Assembly: GCA_009602725.1 (NCBI GenBank)
Contig: WELB01000026.1
Coordinates: 444,329 to 508,328, forward strand
Direction: 5' to 3'
DNA from: Spirogloea muscicola
Taxonomy: Eukaryota > Streptophyta > Zygnematophyceae > Spirogloeales > Spirogloeaceae
Length of the DNA: 64,000 nucleotides
Shown: positions 32,225-44,515 of the stretch, in pieces
Position numbering within the stretch: the stretch's first letter is position 1
How the letters are laid out: each line of letters begins with the position of its first letter
Made by a program: the position numbers and the translations under genes
The notes under the pieces: generated by a model
Told to the model about the DNA's origin: nothing
The model's database searches: none
What the model saw: only the letters and a program-made list of their open reading frames with translations

Positions 32225-32556
32225 TTTTCCCAGCCCTTACCTTTCATGGAAACTTTTTCGTGTATTTGGAACAAACGGAGGCCAAAATGGCCAAGTATCA
32301 AGGCAAGCACATCTGATGACGTACATCGACCCGCTCAGTAACCACGGGTCAATGCATAAAGGTCGCTAGTCGATGCCTGAAAACTAGTTGGTAGATTAGA
32401 AACCCTTCTGCCACCAACGGAGCTCGCCCAGCTTTCTGGTGCAAAGCATTAGCCTGAGCACGCTGCAAACAGGCCGAAACTCGTCATCGCAAGTACGACA
32501 GATATGCAGCTGGCAAGCCGATGTCGACTGCAGCTGGCAGGAGCTGATTGCATTGG
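32225..32556 (-). mobile_element. LINE subfamily B 3' end inserted in the right arm
   Basis: The reverse complement shows RLMLCTRKLGELRWW-frame sequence of the C-terminal module, GGTTACTGAGCGGGTC, then the B tail with TTGGCCATTTTGGCC and TCCAAATACACG. Arm homology stops at 32556 and resumes at about 32215. The insertion is therefore younger than the inverted duplication. Confidence 0.75.
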
Positions 32557-33171
32557 GGGCTCCAGCCCCCGCCTTCTCGCCTGCCTGGCCGCTGCGCCGT
32601 CCCGCCCCGCGCCCCCGCCCCGACAGCGCTCCCTTCGCGCGCCTGTCCCTGGCTTGGCCACCCCTCCTCTGGTACGTCACAGCCAGTGACACCTCCGTTC
32701 ACTGTGTTGGCTTGATCTGGCCTCCCTTTCACCTCATGTGCACCACGCGCCCACAAACTTGTACGGGCTCCATGTGCACACAGCCCTGTCACCACCTTCT
32801 CGGTACAGCTGCACGCTTATGACAGAGGTGACCGGCCACTCCCGCTCGAGTCATCAGTAGAGCTCTGCCTCCAGTGCTCTAGCTTTGCAAACTCTAGAGG
32901 TACTGAATTGGGGCTCCACAGCCTCTTGGTTTGATGACTCAGAGGATGGTCACACGGATCTTCTCCGGCCTGCCAACCTGGGCCTGCCCCGCTTAGCAGC
33001 TGCAGTGTAGGTGAGAAAGATGGCGTTCGCGATCCTAAGACTGCAGCTGGGAAGGCATCTGGATGCGCCAGTCATGTGTTGAGGTCCTAGCCGAGTGAAA
33101 AGCGCTTCGGAGCTGAGGCTCTGCCTCAAGCTCGTACACTGGGCCTCCACAGCAAACATCCTATTTCGTCA

Positions 33172-34683
33172 ATGGCTGGTGCATCTTGTCACTGTTTGTT
33201 GTGTGATATGTGCGATGGCTTTGCCAAAAATTGCCACTCCCTTAGCAATTTCGTGTTTATTCACCCTCACTGCTCTTTCAAGAGACCAAAGGTCTTGCTC
33301 TGCATGCCTATGTACAGGGCACAAAACTTGGACGGCATTAATAGGATGATTCCGAGTATTGCAAGCGGAATTGCTGGATATATTGGAAACACATGGATGA
33401 CTAAGATTGCAGAGGCCAGCCGGTTGAGAGAAGCAGCTCGTGACGCTCCCACAATCGCACGTGGTTTCTAAACCTTTTGAGAATAAAGGGCAAGCACGGC
33501 ATTTTCATCCCAGCCAGTGAAAGTGCATACTTGATGTGCTGCGCAGACTTGACCGAAGAACAGAGAAGATGTCACTTAGCTAGGTAAGTTGCAAAATCCG
33601 TACAACAGCACACTGCCACTATCACATGTTGCAGTCCAGCAATGCGTGCTATGATTCTTCAGCAGATTACTCTGCCCAGCAGCCCTGGGCTACTTCTGTG
33701 CTCTTTGTAGAGGCATGTGCAGCAACACAGTCCAGCATTTTGAGCTTCAGTGCAGCTGTTCCCGGCTGTTCCATTATCAGGCTTGCGCTTGCAGACTTTC
33801 AGGAGATAGATGGCTTGTTTTGTCATGTGCTTCAGGACACTACCAGATGCAATTGCGAAAGTCGCAGAATTGCACAGGATAGGTACACTGCCACACGATA
33901 CGGAGATTGTCTACCATCGCCACGCTGTTTTTGCTACTTTTGATAAAGACATTGTTGTGATGCCAAGAGGCATGCGCTTTGTTATACGCGGCTGCACTAA
34001 CCAGCGTGGAAGACCTTACATCAAGATGAAGGGGGTAGTCTGTGACGTGGACGAGGCTGGTGCACCAATGGGGAGGGTTAAAGGTGTAGGATGGCAACTT
34101 CTTCAGAATGTTAGGGTGCAGGTAGGTCCAAGACTGCTTCCCCTCGTTGCAAAGCCATGGTGATCATTTTGTGTCTGCACTTATGCAAAGACTTAAGAGC
34201 ATGATGCTCATTCTTCACCTGTACATAATTTCAAGTGTTACTTTTGGTGGATCAGATAGGCAATCAGGCAGTTGACTCCTGTTCGTTCATACTGCATGCT
34301 GTAGTAGAAGATTTCAGAATTCAGAAGATGCTTACACCTGGACTACTCAAAGAACATATGTTGACCTGACTGCATTATATTTGTCATACTCTCGTGAAGA
34401 GCTCGTTGTACACTACAGCTGGAGGCGCAATAGGAGGTGCTTGCCAATACGGAACTCTGTGGTGGACAGGCGCAGGGATATTCACAAACGCTTTTCATGC
34501 CTGCCTCATGGGTGTAAATCCGGCATATGCTATAACAATTGCAGGCAGCGCTTCCACAGGGGTATATCAGTATCTGGAGGATCGCAGAGAATTATTAAGA
34601 AAACTTGAGCTAGAATATAACATGCTGAACAGACCATCATTTCATTCGGGTAATTGTTTGCCAGCATATATGGAAGTCTGAGT
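33172..34683 (+). pseudogene. Unrecognised gene, right copy of the inverted pair
   Basis: I do not recognise the family. The first open stretch, 33172-33471, encodes a Cys-rich start (SCHCLLCDMCDGF), FVFIHPHCSFKRPKVLLCMP and YRAQNLDG, and stops where the left copy stays open. Later exons encode ALADFQEIDGLFCHVLQD (about 33790-33835), PDAIAKVAELHRIGTLPHDT, VVMPRGMRFVIRGCTNQRGR and VKGVGWQLLQNVR (to about 34120). A last open stretch, 34394-34681, gives a Gly-rich, probably membrane-associated segment (TTAGGAIGGACQYGTLWWTG, AITIAGSASTG) and a charged EDRRELLRKLELEY tail. It may be decaying, or may use exons I have not placed. Some algal relatives could be intact. Confidence 0.45.
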
Positions 34684-36289
34684 GCGTGCTGGGCACGAGA
34701 TTCCGAGCCACCAATACCCTGACAGATTGTTGTGACCTACATGGGCCCTGTTCTTCGGTGTAGTTTTGAGTGGCTGTCTCTCCATACGTCCTGCACGCCA
34801 GCAGTCATGAGCTAAAGTTGAAGGTATTTGTTCAGCATCATGATTGCCAAATACAGTACAACACATTGTATGCATTCTACATCTAACTAGATTGGAGATG
34901 ACTAATCTGGCCAAAAGTATGCCTTAGCACCTCTCAAGTCCTAGAAGCGATTGTGTCTGAACTGGACCATGACGTGCCCCATGATTGTAATTTCAGCGGT
35001 CTATGATGGACCACACAGAGCCTTCGCCTCCCAGTCTGTAAGAAGGGCGAGCAGATTGCCAAGTCCAGGCGCACAGCGAAGCAAGAAAGGTTAGGAAGGC
35101 TTAGTACGGGTTTAGCATAGAAAACCAGGAGCGGAGTCCCAAGGTCTACAGGTCTGAAGGGTTCAGAGGGTGGGTCTTAATATTTACGGCAAGTGAGAAA
35201 GTCAACAGCCTCCCCCTCTCAGTGTCTTCCTGTGCAGCACACGCGCTCCATGTCTCTCCGTAACCTAGACCAACCCGGCCTCCAGGTAGTAACAAGCACC
35301 AATGGTCACTTGTTGAGGTGACGACCCGCCCACTATTCTGAACAGGACTACCAACGGTCCACCCAACCTCCAGTCTACCGTGACGGTCTCCTACCTACGA
35401 CCAAACAATGGTCTTCTCCGTCAACGATCTGCCAATGGCAATGAATGGGCAAGCAGTGAATGGGCAAGTCAATGACCACTTATGGTCTACTACCAACGGG
35501 CTAGCGTGAGCAGTTTGATGTCCACGCCAATGAGCAACGACCATTGATAAACATAAAGCGAGCAAAATGCTAAACCCAGACAAGCAATGGAGCAAGAAAG
35601 GTTGGGAAGGTATGGGGATGCAACGTAACCAAGTAACGAACTTTGCAGGGGCAAGGTTCAGGGGTCCAAGGGTGGGTGAAGAACTCACCACCCTTCCCTC
35701 TTGGATTCCCCCTCTGTAGCTGACGAGCTGCGGGTCTCCCTGCATCCACGCCCTACCGGCCTCTCTGAGATAACTGGCACCAACGGGGTCCTGTGGAGGA
35801 TCCATTTATGACCCGTCGACGGCTATCAACGGTCTATCACCAACAACCCACCCCGTCGGTTGGCCATCGCTGACCTACCGACGGGTCCTCCGTCACCCAC
35901 CCGTCAATGGGCCATATATGGCCACTGGCGGTTGACTAGCGACGGGGTAGCGTGTGCACACGTCAACGTAAACGACCACTACCGGCGCCGTTAAGATAGT
36001 CTCCGCAATGGTCTCCCCCAGTCGCAGTTCCAGCGTCAGCACCACGCTGTCTCTCGCCAGGACTTCGGGTTGCACCATCCTCAGCTTGAGGAAGATAACC
36101 AACCTCCCCGGTCGTCAGCCTGCTTAGGTGTTTAGTCTCTCTAGGCATCTGTCAAGCCTTCCCCTGCAGCATTGACAGCGACACTATTGTCAGTCTGGTG
36201 AGTTGTCTAGTCACGTATGCACCTGTCAAGCCATAACTGCTGCACTGACAATCCAGCTATGTAAATGTCGTTACATAGCAACCCCTTCA

Positions 36290-36480
36290 GAGGTGTCCAC
36301 TCTCCTGGGCTGGCCTTTTACAGCCTTCTCTTCATTTATTTTCTGGGTTGGCCAATCACAGCCATCGCCCTATTTTGGGAAAGTCAATTTTCATCTGCAG
36401 CCACCGCTTCCTCTGCAGAAAGCCTCTCTCGTCTGAGCGGCTGCAGCTGTGCGCAGCCAGCCAGGGAAGGTGCTCCTCCA
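36290..36480 (+). repeat. Two diverged LINE hairpin tails
   Basis: CTGGGCTGGCCTTTTACAGCC and TGGGTTGGCCAATCACAGCC follow each other within 60 bases, and the second is followed by the CCATCGCCCTATTTTGGGA type of sequence seen after other subfamily A hairpins. No coding remnant is attached. Confidence 0.6.
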
Positions 36481-38045
36481 AATTGAGAGGGCAGTGGCTG
36501 TGAACGGCCAGTTCAAAAGCATAGACACAAGGGCTTACATGGAGCAAGCCAGGGAAGTCCAAGTACAGAGAGGGGGCAAGAGTCGCCAAATCTCTGCTCC
36601 AGCAAAGAGGAACTCCGCCAAGCTGGCAATAGCTCGAGGAAGGACTACGGGCTTCCATCAGTAGCAGAAGTATTGGCAAATTAGCAAAATGATGGACAAC
36701 CCTGGTGTGGGTTTCAGTAGCCAGTCATCAGCAATCGCAAGTCGGACATACTGGAAAGAGGAGGCGCCCATACAGAGCCCCAAAGCTCAGTCTAGCATGC
36801 GCCTAGCGCGTAGATGCAAAGTGGACGCCAGCAGCAAGACAGAGAGGCGCATGATGGTAGAAGAAGGCCAAAGAGCTTGAAACACGGAATCATAGTTTTG
36901 ATCTGTGTCTGTCGCCTTGCTCGGCTGCGAAGTGCCAGCTGCAGCAGCCAGTCCAGCCGCTTGGTAGCAAATGTCAAGTGGATGTCTATTGCCAGTATGA
37001 CACACCCTTCCTGTGTGGTTGCGGCGTGATTGAGTTCTGGCCTGCTCCACCAATGTTGCCGGTCCGCTCCCCAGCCAGCCGTGGCTGCCGATCTTCATGC
37101 TAAGGAACGCAGGGAGGATGAGCATCTGAGTAGAAGCAGTTCTGTGTGGCTTTGTCAAGTGTGACACACCGAGCAGCATGCTTCATAGTGCAACTACCTG
37201 TGCAGGTGGCTCGTTGACATTGAAGCGGCAGGATCAATCTGGCCACATCCTTGTTGGCCGGCGTTAACAGCTACCGGCGTTTCGAAGCGCCACCTCTGGT
37301 CCTGGCAAAGTGGGCAGGCTTCTTCTGCCACTCACGCTGGGCAAGGCAGTAGCGGCTACAGGGCGGTGCAGCTCCTCCTTATGGACCAGGCTGGTCGTTG
37401 ACTCGGGTCGTGATCGAGTGATCGAGGGGCTCTGACGCCCGGAGTGCGTCGCTCTGGCTGGCCACCAGCAGAGCCACCGCCCGGCGCCCACGCTGCCGCG
37501 GTGCCTCGCTCGGGGGAGCAGCTGCGGGGGACGGCCAGGCCGTGAGACGGCACTGCAGGCGCGGCGACTGCAGTCAATCTGGAAGAGCTGTGTTCGTGTT
37601 GGAGTGCACCAGGTCCAGGGGTTTCGGTTGGGGCTGCACTTGATGGACTGAACCAGAGCATGCGGGCTGCTGATGATAAAAGAGCGGCTGTACAAGACAG
37701 CCAGGTGCATGCAGAGGGTGTTCCGTGGTGTTACATTTAGCACTGCTTTTCGATATAACTATGGATTCATTTGTCATGTCAATCTAGGTTCATGACATTG
37801 AGCATATCTGTTCCCACTAATTTCTTTTGGAGGGGAAGTCGCGGCCGAGCTCGGAGGTTGCCACGTGGCGACCCGGCGGCGCCCGCTCTCCCAGCTGGCC
37901 GCCCGGGCCCGCGCTCCTAGCGGCCGACGCGTGTCCCCACCGCAGCTCCCTCGCGGCGGCGGCGGGGAGGGAGGGGCCTGGTCACGGCCACGTTCTGGCG
38001 GCGGGGAGGGAGGGGGAACTGGCCGGGAGGAGGGGGGTGGGGAGG
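36481..38045. other. Intergenic region, no supported gene
   Basis: Apart from a hairpin repeat unit at about 37665-37725 (minus), I see no supportable feature. The last 200 bases before the gap are very GC-rich and probably include the 5' end of the carboxypeptidase gene. Confidence 0.4.
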
Positions 38046-38059
38046 NNNNNNNNNNNNNN
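38046..38059. other. Assembly gap (14 N)
   Basis: Run of undetermined bases in a very GC-rich stretch. It cuts the first exon of the serine carboxypeptidase gene. Single N bases also occur at 50415 and 54120, again in GC-rich 5' gene ends. Confidence 0.99.
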
Positions 38060-41000
38060 GGCGCCGGCGTCGGCACGGCGGCGGCGCGGCGCGACCGCGT
38101 GCGGAGCCTGCCGGGCGCTCCGCCGTACCACTTCAGGTCTGGCCCTCCCCGCGGCCCTCGTTGCCTTCGGGCCGTGCCGCGGCAATTGCGGCGCAGGTCG
38201 TGGCCGCCGTCCGGCCTTCAAGGCATTGGGCCGCTGAAAGTCTCTGGCCCGCCGGCTGGGGCGCCTGAGCGAAGCCCGGCGGGGCTCCCCTTCTGGAGGC
38301 GTCTCATTGCCGCACTTAGTGGTGGGACAGGCAGTACGCGGGGTACGTGACGGTGGACGAGAGCGCTGGCCGCGCGCTCTACTACTTCCTGGTCGAGGCG
38401 GAGCACCGCCCCGTCGACAAGCCCCTCACCCTCTGGCTCAACGGAGGTGGCCGTCCCTCTTCCTTATGAATCTGAAGACACGGGTTCAAACCCCGTCCTT
38501 CCCTCTCCTTCGCCTTCCCTGTTAGCTCCCTCTCGATCCATCGCTGCCGATGGAGGCCTTCGTTCTCCCAGTCCTTCTCCTCGCATTCGTTAGGCTCGCA
38601 CTGGCTGCTCCACTGGCCTACATTGCATGCACCCTCAAAGCCCACCGCCTTGCCATGTCCCGTGGCGGCAGGCCCGGGGTGCTCCTCCATCGGCGGCGGC
38701 CTGTTCGCCGAGCTGGGCCCCTTCTGGACCAACAAGACCGCCGACGGCCTCATCTTCAACAAGCACGCGTGGACGCGAGGTCGTCCCAAAGCAGGGCCTG
38801 CTTCCCCAAGGCCCCACCTACATTCGCAGAGCAGGAGCGTGGCTTTCCTCTGGCTTGCGCCATGGTTCTGCAGCTGATCGTCTCTGCTGCTCACAAGACC
38901 GCCTCTTGAAGTGCTCACGCTTCTCCCACACTACTGCCACCGTTGTGCGAGCGCCTGCAGAGTCTAATGTCCTCTTCCTCGACTCGCCTGCGGGAGTTGG
39001 ATTCTCCTACTCAAACAGGACATCTGACTACAGCGTCGGGGACGCGGCTACTGGTGCACGTCCTAGCCTACACACTTTTCATTTTCACAACTTTTCAGAG
39101 ATCCTTGCTTGCTAGTGCTGACGTGCAGCTGCCCCCTTCCAATGTTGCAGCCAAGGATACTTACCGTTTCCTCCACCACTGGCTCCGCCGGTTTCCCATC
39201 TTCAGCGGCCGCGAGTTCTACATTGCCGGGGAGAGCTATGCAGGTGACTTGCTGCCAGCTCCTTGGCCAGCTCAGGTGCTAGAGTAAAAAGGGGAAGAGG
39301 CAATTTTAATTAAGGGTTGGAAGGGAGGCATGGGGGAGACACAGTTATTGTACTACAAGTTGAGGAGCGGAGTGACAGAGCAATAGGAGCGAGTGATGGA
39401 CAAAGAAGGGATTGGGATGGAAGGATTTGAGGCTGAACCAAGAGGCTGTACACATGCAGTCCAAAGTTCAGAGGCTAAGCTACTAAGCTTATTAAGATCA
39501 TTGAGCTTCATCGTCGGTTGAGAAATGGTGGGTTGCAGGGTCAGGCTTGAAGTGCAGCCTCATGCTAATGACGCTAAAGTAAGCTTGCGCCTGGTGCGCC
39601 CTCATGGTGGGGTCCAGGGCACTACGTGCCGCAGCTAGCGTACGTGATCTGGGAGGAGCAGCAGAAGCACCCGCGTGATGCGCTGGATATTAACTTGAAG
39701 GGCTTTCTGGTCGGCAATGCGTGGACGGACACAATCAACGACAACCGCGGCATGGTGGACTTCTGGTTCACACGCGCTCTCATCTCCGAGTCCACCTACC
39801 TTGGCCTCAATGCAAACGTAGGCGCCCACCTCCCCCCTCTCCATCCTTACTCCTCCCTTCCTGCCTTTCCGAGCCCTGCCTCAAGCACAGCTCTTGACAC
39901 CTGCGCTGCACTTGGCTGCCGCAGTGCGAATTCACCAAGGCGTTCAATATGGACAACCACGCGCAGACAGTGTGTGCCAACTTCAGCCGCATGGCCGCTG
40001 CCGAGATGGTGAGAGCTACCGTTTGTTGCCATTTTGGGGCCGAGTCGTAGCCAGAGGCTGCGCCGGAGTGCTTCAGCATGGCCATATTAGACTTGCTTGG
40101 TATCTAATAATCATAAACGGTGGTGGTCGGGGCAGGGCAACATTTTTAAGTACGATGTGTATGTGGATGTGTGCGTGGAGGAGGACTATGACAGTGAGAC
40201 CCAAACTTTCCTGCGCCACGTAAGAGGCAACTCTTTCGTGCCTTCCTCCTTCATACACACTTTCTCTGCTTCTCTCTCTCCCGTCCGCTTTCCCAACCCC
40301 CTCCTCCTTTCCCAGTCATATCTGATGGTTACACCTAGGACGCTGTTATCCTCCTTGCTTGTCTAACTCCTGAGGCCACCGGCTTCTGTCTCCTTAGCGA
40401 GGCGTGTTGGGCGACAAGCGGCATGGCGGCGTGCCGGACGTGTACGACCCGTGCGAGGAGAAGGAGGTGGATCGCTACCTCAATCGGCGCGAGGTGCAGG
40501 ATGCAATCCATGCCAACCTGACTGGTCACCTCAGCTACAAGTGGACTGACTGCGCGTGAGGACAGCCGCCATCTCCCACTCCTCCCCCTTCTCTACCTCC
40601 TTATCCCCTTCTATGCCCTCCCTCCCCTTTCCCACATAATTTCCTGCTGATGTTGCTCTCCATAGCTCTGCCAGTAGAAGTGCATACACGGGCTTCTCAC
40701 ATGCTCTTGAATATCCTTCTCGGCATTTGCAGCGGGCCACGATTAAATTACTCTCTCGAGGCACAGGCGGAGAGCATGCTTCCTATCTACCGGCAGCTTA
40801 TCAAGGCCGGAGTGAAGATCTGGGTCTATAGGTGAGGGCAGCTTCTCCAGTTTCGGTCTTCTGCCATCCTGAGCTTGTTCAGGCCCAGAGTGCGGTCATC
40901 GTTTAGGGTGGCTGCATAAGTTGAACTCGCCTTTGTTCGGGGCTGGTGTGGCAGCGGTGATGCGGATGGTGTGGTGCCAGTGATGGGCACACGTTTATGG

Positions 41001-41381
41001 ATTCGGCAGCTTGTGCACGAACGACTTCTTAAGCGCACCTCACATTGGACGCCCTGGTACCTCAAGCGCCAGGTGAGGCCTCACTCCAGTTTGAAATTAT
41101 GAATATTACTTCAGGACAAAATGTTGACTACACCTTGTGATTGGTTTGATTCTAGCTCTTATACACATCGAGATTAGGAGCATCATTTGCAGGTTGGCGG
41201 CTACACGGAGGAGTTCAATGATGGGCGATTTGTCTTTGCGACGGTGCGCAATGCGGGCCACATGGTACCGTATACGCAGCCGTCGCGGTCGCTTGAGCTG
41301 TTCCGCTCATTCTTGTTGGGCCGCCCAATTGGCGCGCCCGCACCGCCGCCACCTGATTCTATCCTTCGCCAGGTTGACTGA
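38060..41381 (+). CDS. Serine carboxypeptidase (peptidase family S10), 5' end in gap
   Basis: Secretory or vacuolar exopeptidase, or an acyltransferase of the same fold. Twelve exons join in frame: 38060-38136, 38331-38446, 38672-38779, 38961-39053, 39151-39243, 39618-39817, 39925-40008, 40136-40219, 40398-40555, 40733-40831, 40955-41072 and 41193-41381, giving 472 residues after the gap. Family landmarks: [32 protein letters not shown] (oxyanion), [14 protein letters not shown], catalytic Ser in GESYAG (about residue 160 of the visible chain), GNAWTD, catalytic Asp in [10 protein letters not shown] and catalytic His in [11 protein letters not shown]. All triad residues are present. The signal peptide should lie in or before the gap. 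Carboxypeptidase and acyltransferase roles cannot be told apart from this sequence. Confidence 0.93.
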
Positions 41382-41478
41382 AAGACAACATTCTTTGCCG
41401 TTTGTGTACTTAATAGCAGCTAGGTAGGAATTTTGCAGCTATGAGTGAGGGCTAGTGCTGCACATATATCAGCAACTT

Positions 41479-41483
41479 GTAAT
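41479..41483 (+). terminator. TGTAA polyadenylation-like signal of the carboxypeptidase
   Basis: TGTAA lies about 98 bases after the stop codon, a similar distance to that after plastocyanin. Motif-based only. Confidence 0.4.
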
Positions 41484-43925
41484 CGTTGCTCAGAGCGTCA
41501 CATCAAACATGGCGGCTCTGTCAATATATCAGCAAGCACTCGTCTATTTGCTACCAGTATGACAATTAGAAGCCATTCATTATTGTCACACCGTTGGGTG
41601 TGCTCAAATAGCACAACAGACTAGGAGTGCATTGCATACTCAGGTCTTAAGTTTCTCTTTATAGCACTGTCACTATTTTTTCACTATACATTGTACCAAT
41701 CCGTACAATCTACTGCATTGAGCTAATGTATGTTCGTGACATACTCTTGAGCTGCCTCCTTTGCCAGCATCAGAGCCTTTAGCATGACCAATTATCTACC
41801 ACGCTGTTGCCCACCATGTCAGAGTGGGCCGAGGATAGCCGCTCAGCACAATGCCGATTATGACAAACACAAATTTACACATCCTTAGCTGGCAATCTCA
41901 ACTCTTTGCTGATGATAGCGCCAAGCCCCCCTGGCTGCGTGGGCTACCCCCACACTTGGGCACCGTCAATATATCGTCCATCCGGGTGGATGTACCAACA
42001 CGTCGCCACCAAGCAACGCACAACAGCACCATGGACTTGGCCTCGGCAGTCAGGCAATGTCACCGCTTAAGCACGAAGACCAAAAGCCCCACTCCTTCAG
42101 CCAGCTGCCTCAGCGAGAGGCCTTCCCACGGCTAAGCCAGCGCCCAATCCACTCATTCGCTGCCCACAGCGACTCACCCATCGACTGGCAATCCGTACCA
42201 TATACTAGAAATTCGCTTGTCAGTATCTGGCGAGTCTCAATGTCGCACCTCCCGGCTGCATCCAACAAGGAATACCACCCGTCTTCTCCAATCTGTACCG
42301 TCTGCTCGATATTTGCCCCTTTTCTTCAAACAAGCAGACTGCCCCTCTCTGCGGCACAGCCTCAGATCCGCTCAAAGCTGCAGATATAAAATCAAAGTAG
42401 CACAGGCATCGCCCGCCCATGATTGGTTGGCAGCCATAGCTAGATGGACCGGAGCAGCGTGAATGCCGCAGATTCAATGTAAGCCCAATGTGCATACTCA
42501 TCGTTGCACATGTGCATGAAACCACGCGCCTCTCAAATCTTTGCTCCAAACTGACCTGCACCTGCGCGTCCCTGCCTTCGCACGTACTTTTGCATTTGTG
42601 CCTGCGCCTGCTCCTGACTTGTGCCTGTTCATGTCTCTGACATTGCAGCTCCAGGGTGACCACACCTGCTCATGTTCCACTCAAGAATTGCTCAACGCAG
42701 ACTGACAGATGTCAATTTCCGCCAGACTTCAGATACTTCAGATGCCGCTGCAGCAACTATTATTGTGATTGCCAGATACTGATCCTCACATGCTGCCAGA
42801 TACAGGTATTATATCATATACCTCAAATGCTGCTAATTGCAGACAGATATTTACACCCAAATGCCAGCAGATGCAGAGCTCCACATGCGGCGCTTAAGAT
42901 ATAGTTTCAATCGATCTTCAGACTTCCCTCCACATGCCATGACAACCCAGATCTAGGTGATAGAGATCCTCATTGCTGCTAGCTGCAAACCGCAACACAA
43001 CCCTTGGTACCATGCCACCCAAGGTAGACGGCTGGAAAAACGAAATACTGCCATCACCCCGTGCGTGTGCGTGTCGCCACCCTCGACCATGACCCCACAT
43101 CCGTGCCCTCCACATCAGCCATTAGCCTCTAATCCTCGGCTGCAGGCCACCATTGCCAAATTGAAGAGACTTGACTACTTTGCCTGCTGCACCTGTCATT
43201 CAGCCTTTACACCATCGCATTTGCCTCGGTCGGCGGGCAGCAAATAAAGGGCGGGCAGAGGCAAACCATGCCGCCGGAACCAGATTTAAAGTCACATCAT
43301 CGCCGATTGTCTTTGCTCCTACGCCACTGTCAGCCTAACCCCTCCAAGCAAGCAATAGCAGCGAGGGACAAGCAGTGTGCGGCACCTGGCAGACTTTAAA
43401 CAGGCCCTGTGTGCAGCTTCTCACAAGTGCAGGTGCCGCTTCGGGAACTCGTGACGACCTTTGCAAGCACCTTGGCTTCCACTGCCATGTTTATTGCCGT
43501 GCCACGCATCGCCTCTTAGTTCGAGTCCAGCTTCTCAGCCGAGAGAGAATTGACTCAACCCCATCAATAGCTTCATAGACATCATCCTTTGATATTACCC
43601 TCTGGTCGCTGCATTTTGTATGCATACGTGAGATACAGTATGCGCAGCCCGAGCAGTGTGCCCACAGGTTTTTGCTTTTCCTAGATCTGGCGACTCTGAT
43701 TCGCACCTCTTGGCTGCAATCTATAGCCGCATTCAATAGCCACCACTACTTTGTTAGAATATAGGCATTAGCTCCTTATAATAATTCTTGATATGATTAT
43801 TTCCTGATATGACTTAACTGTCCCACTAGGGAAGCGCCTGTTGGTTCCAGGGGGCGGCTTGCCCGGACCATCGGGGTGAAACGTAGGCGGTAACACAAGT
43901 GTGAGATCTCAACGGACTCACTAGC
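41484..43925. other. Intergenic region, no supported gene
   Basis: About 2.4 kb of average composition with no ORF or exon chain I can assign. CAGATA/CAGATG-rich stretches around 42690-42900 look like low-complexity sequence. Confidence 0.4.
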
Positions 43926-43929
43926 CTAA

Positions 43930-44235
43930 CGGACACCCTCTTCCGCATGCGCCTGGCGGTATCGCTTCAACGCTCCCTTGCCCACGCCGTCCACACGCGA
44001 GCAGGCCGTGCTGTGGCCGCCGCCTCTGGGTCTCGGCGGAGTGCCTCTTTCCCTGCAGCGAGCTACTCAGACCTGATGTTGCTCGCTCGTGGGTACTGAG
44101 CTTCCCTCTGCATACTCTATGTGTTTTGCAGTCTTTTGTAGTGTAGTCCTTTTTCCGCCTCCTCTTTCTTTGGCTTTGGACATTGTCCATTTTGTTTTGG
44201 GCTGGCTTTTGCCAGCCCCCCTTCTCCGACCTTTG
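43930..44235 (+). mobile_element. LINE 3' end, subfamily A-like
   Basis: Encodes FRMRLAVSLQRSLAHAVHTR AGRAVAAASGSRRSA and DLMLLARGY-stop at 44100, then a 3' UTR with TTTTGGGCTGGCTTTTGCCAGCC. It ends about 280 bases before the racemase start codon and may have brought in part of that gene's upstream sequence. Confidence 0.75.
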
Positions 44236-44515
44236 TGGACCTTGTACATGCTTTCGTGGACTGGCCGTCGACAGCCCCTGCCCCGTCTGAACGTGCTGCT
44301 TCTCCTATCACCTCATCATCCCACGCACAGTCCACCATCAAAAGCTTACTCATACCCGCCTCACTCCCTCTCTTTGCTCAGGCTCGACGCACATCGACCA
44401 GTCTACCCAGCGCCTTTGCACTCAATACCCGTTCAAAGCCAAAGCTGTTCACCACCATCCACATTGTCAACATACGCATACGCACCCAGACCGACCACTA
44501 GCTTATTGCAGAGAA

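Larger units (their letters stand above)
32085..35843. repeat. Right arm of a large inverted duplication
   Basis: Inverted counterpart of 26831-29410. It is longer because it contains a LINE subfamily B tail (32225-32556) that splits the homologous sequence, and about 870 bases (about 34040-34920) that include the C-terminal exon of the duplicated gene. The distal part (35090-35843) is made of two related blocks matching those at 26850-27600. Divergence between the arms indicates an old event. Confidence 0.85.

Noticed and set aside
26831-35843. Interpretation of the inverted duplication as a large DNA transposon with long terminal inverted repeats
   Set aside because: No transposase was found in the arms or spacer, and no target-site duplication could be seen at the outer ends.
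37264-37743. 159-codon minus-strand ORF
   Set aside because: Contains the dispersed CTGGCTG...CAGCCGCTCTTTTAT repeat unit and otherwise shows no protein-like pattern.
38470-38510. tRNA T-arm look-alike (ACGGGTTCAAACCCCGT) in an intron of the carboxypeptidase
   Set aside because: The T-arm is perfect, but no matching acceptor stem, D-arm or normal anticodon arm surrounds it. At most a tRNA or SINE fragment.
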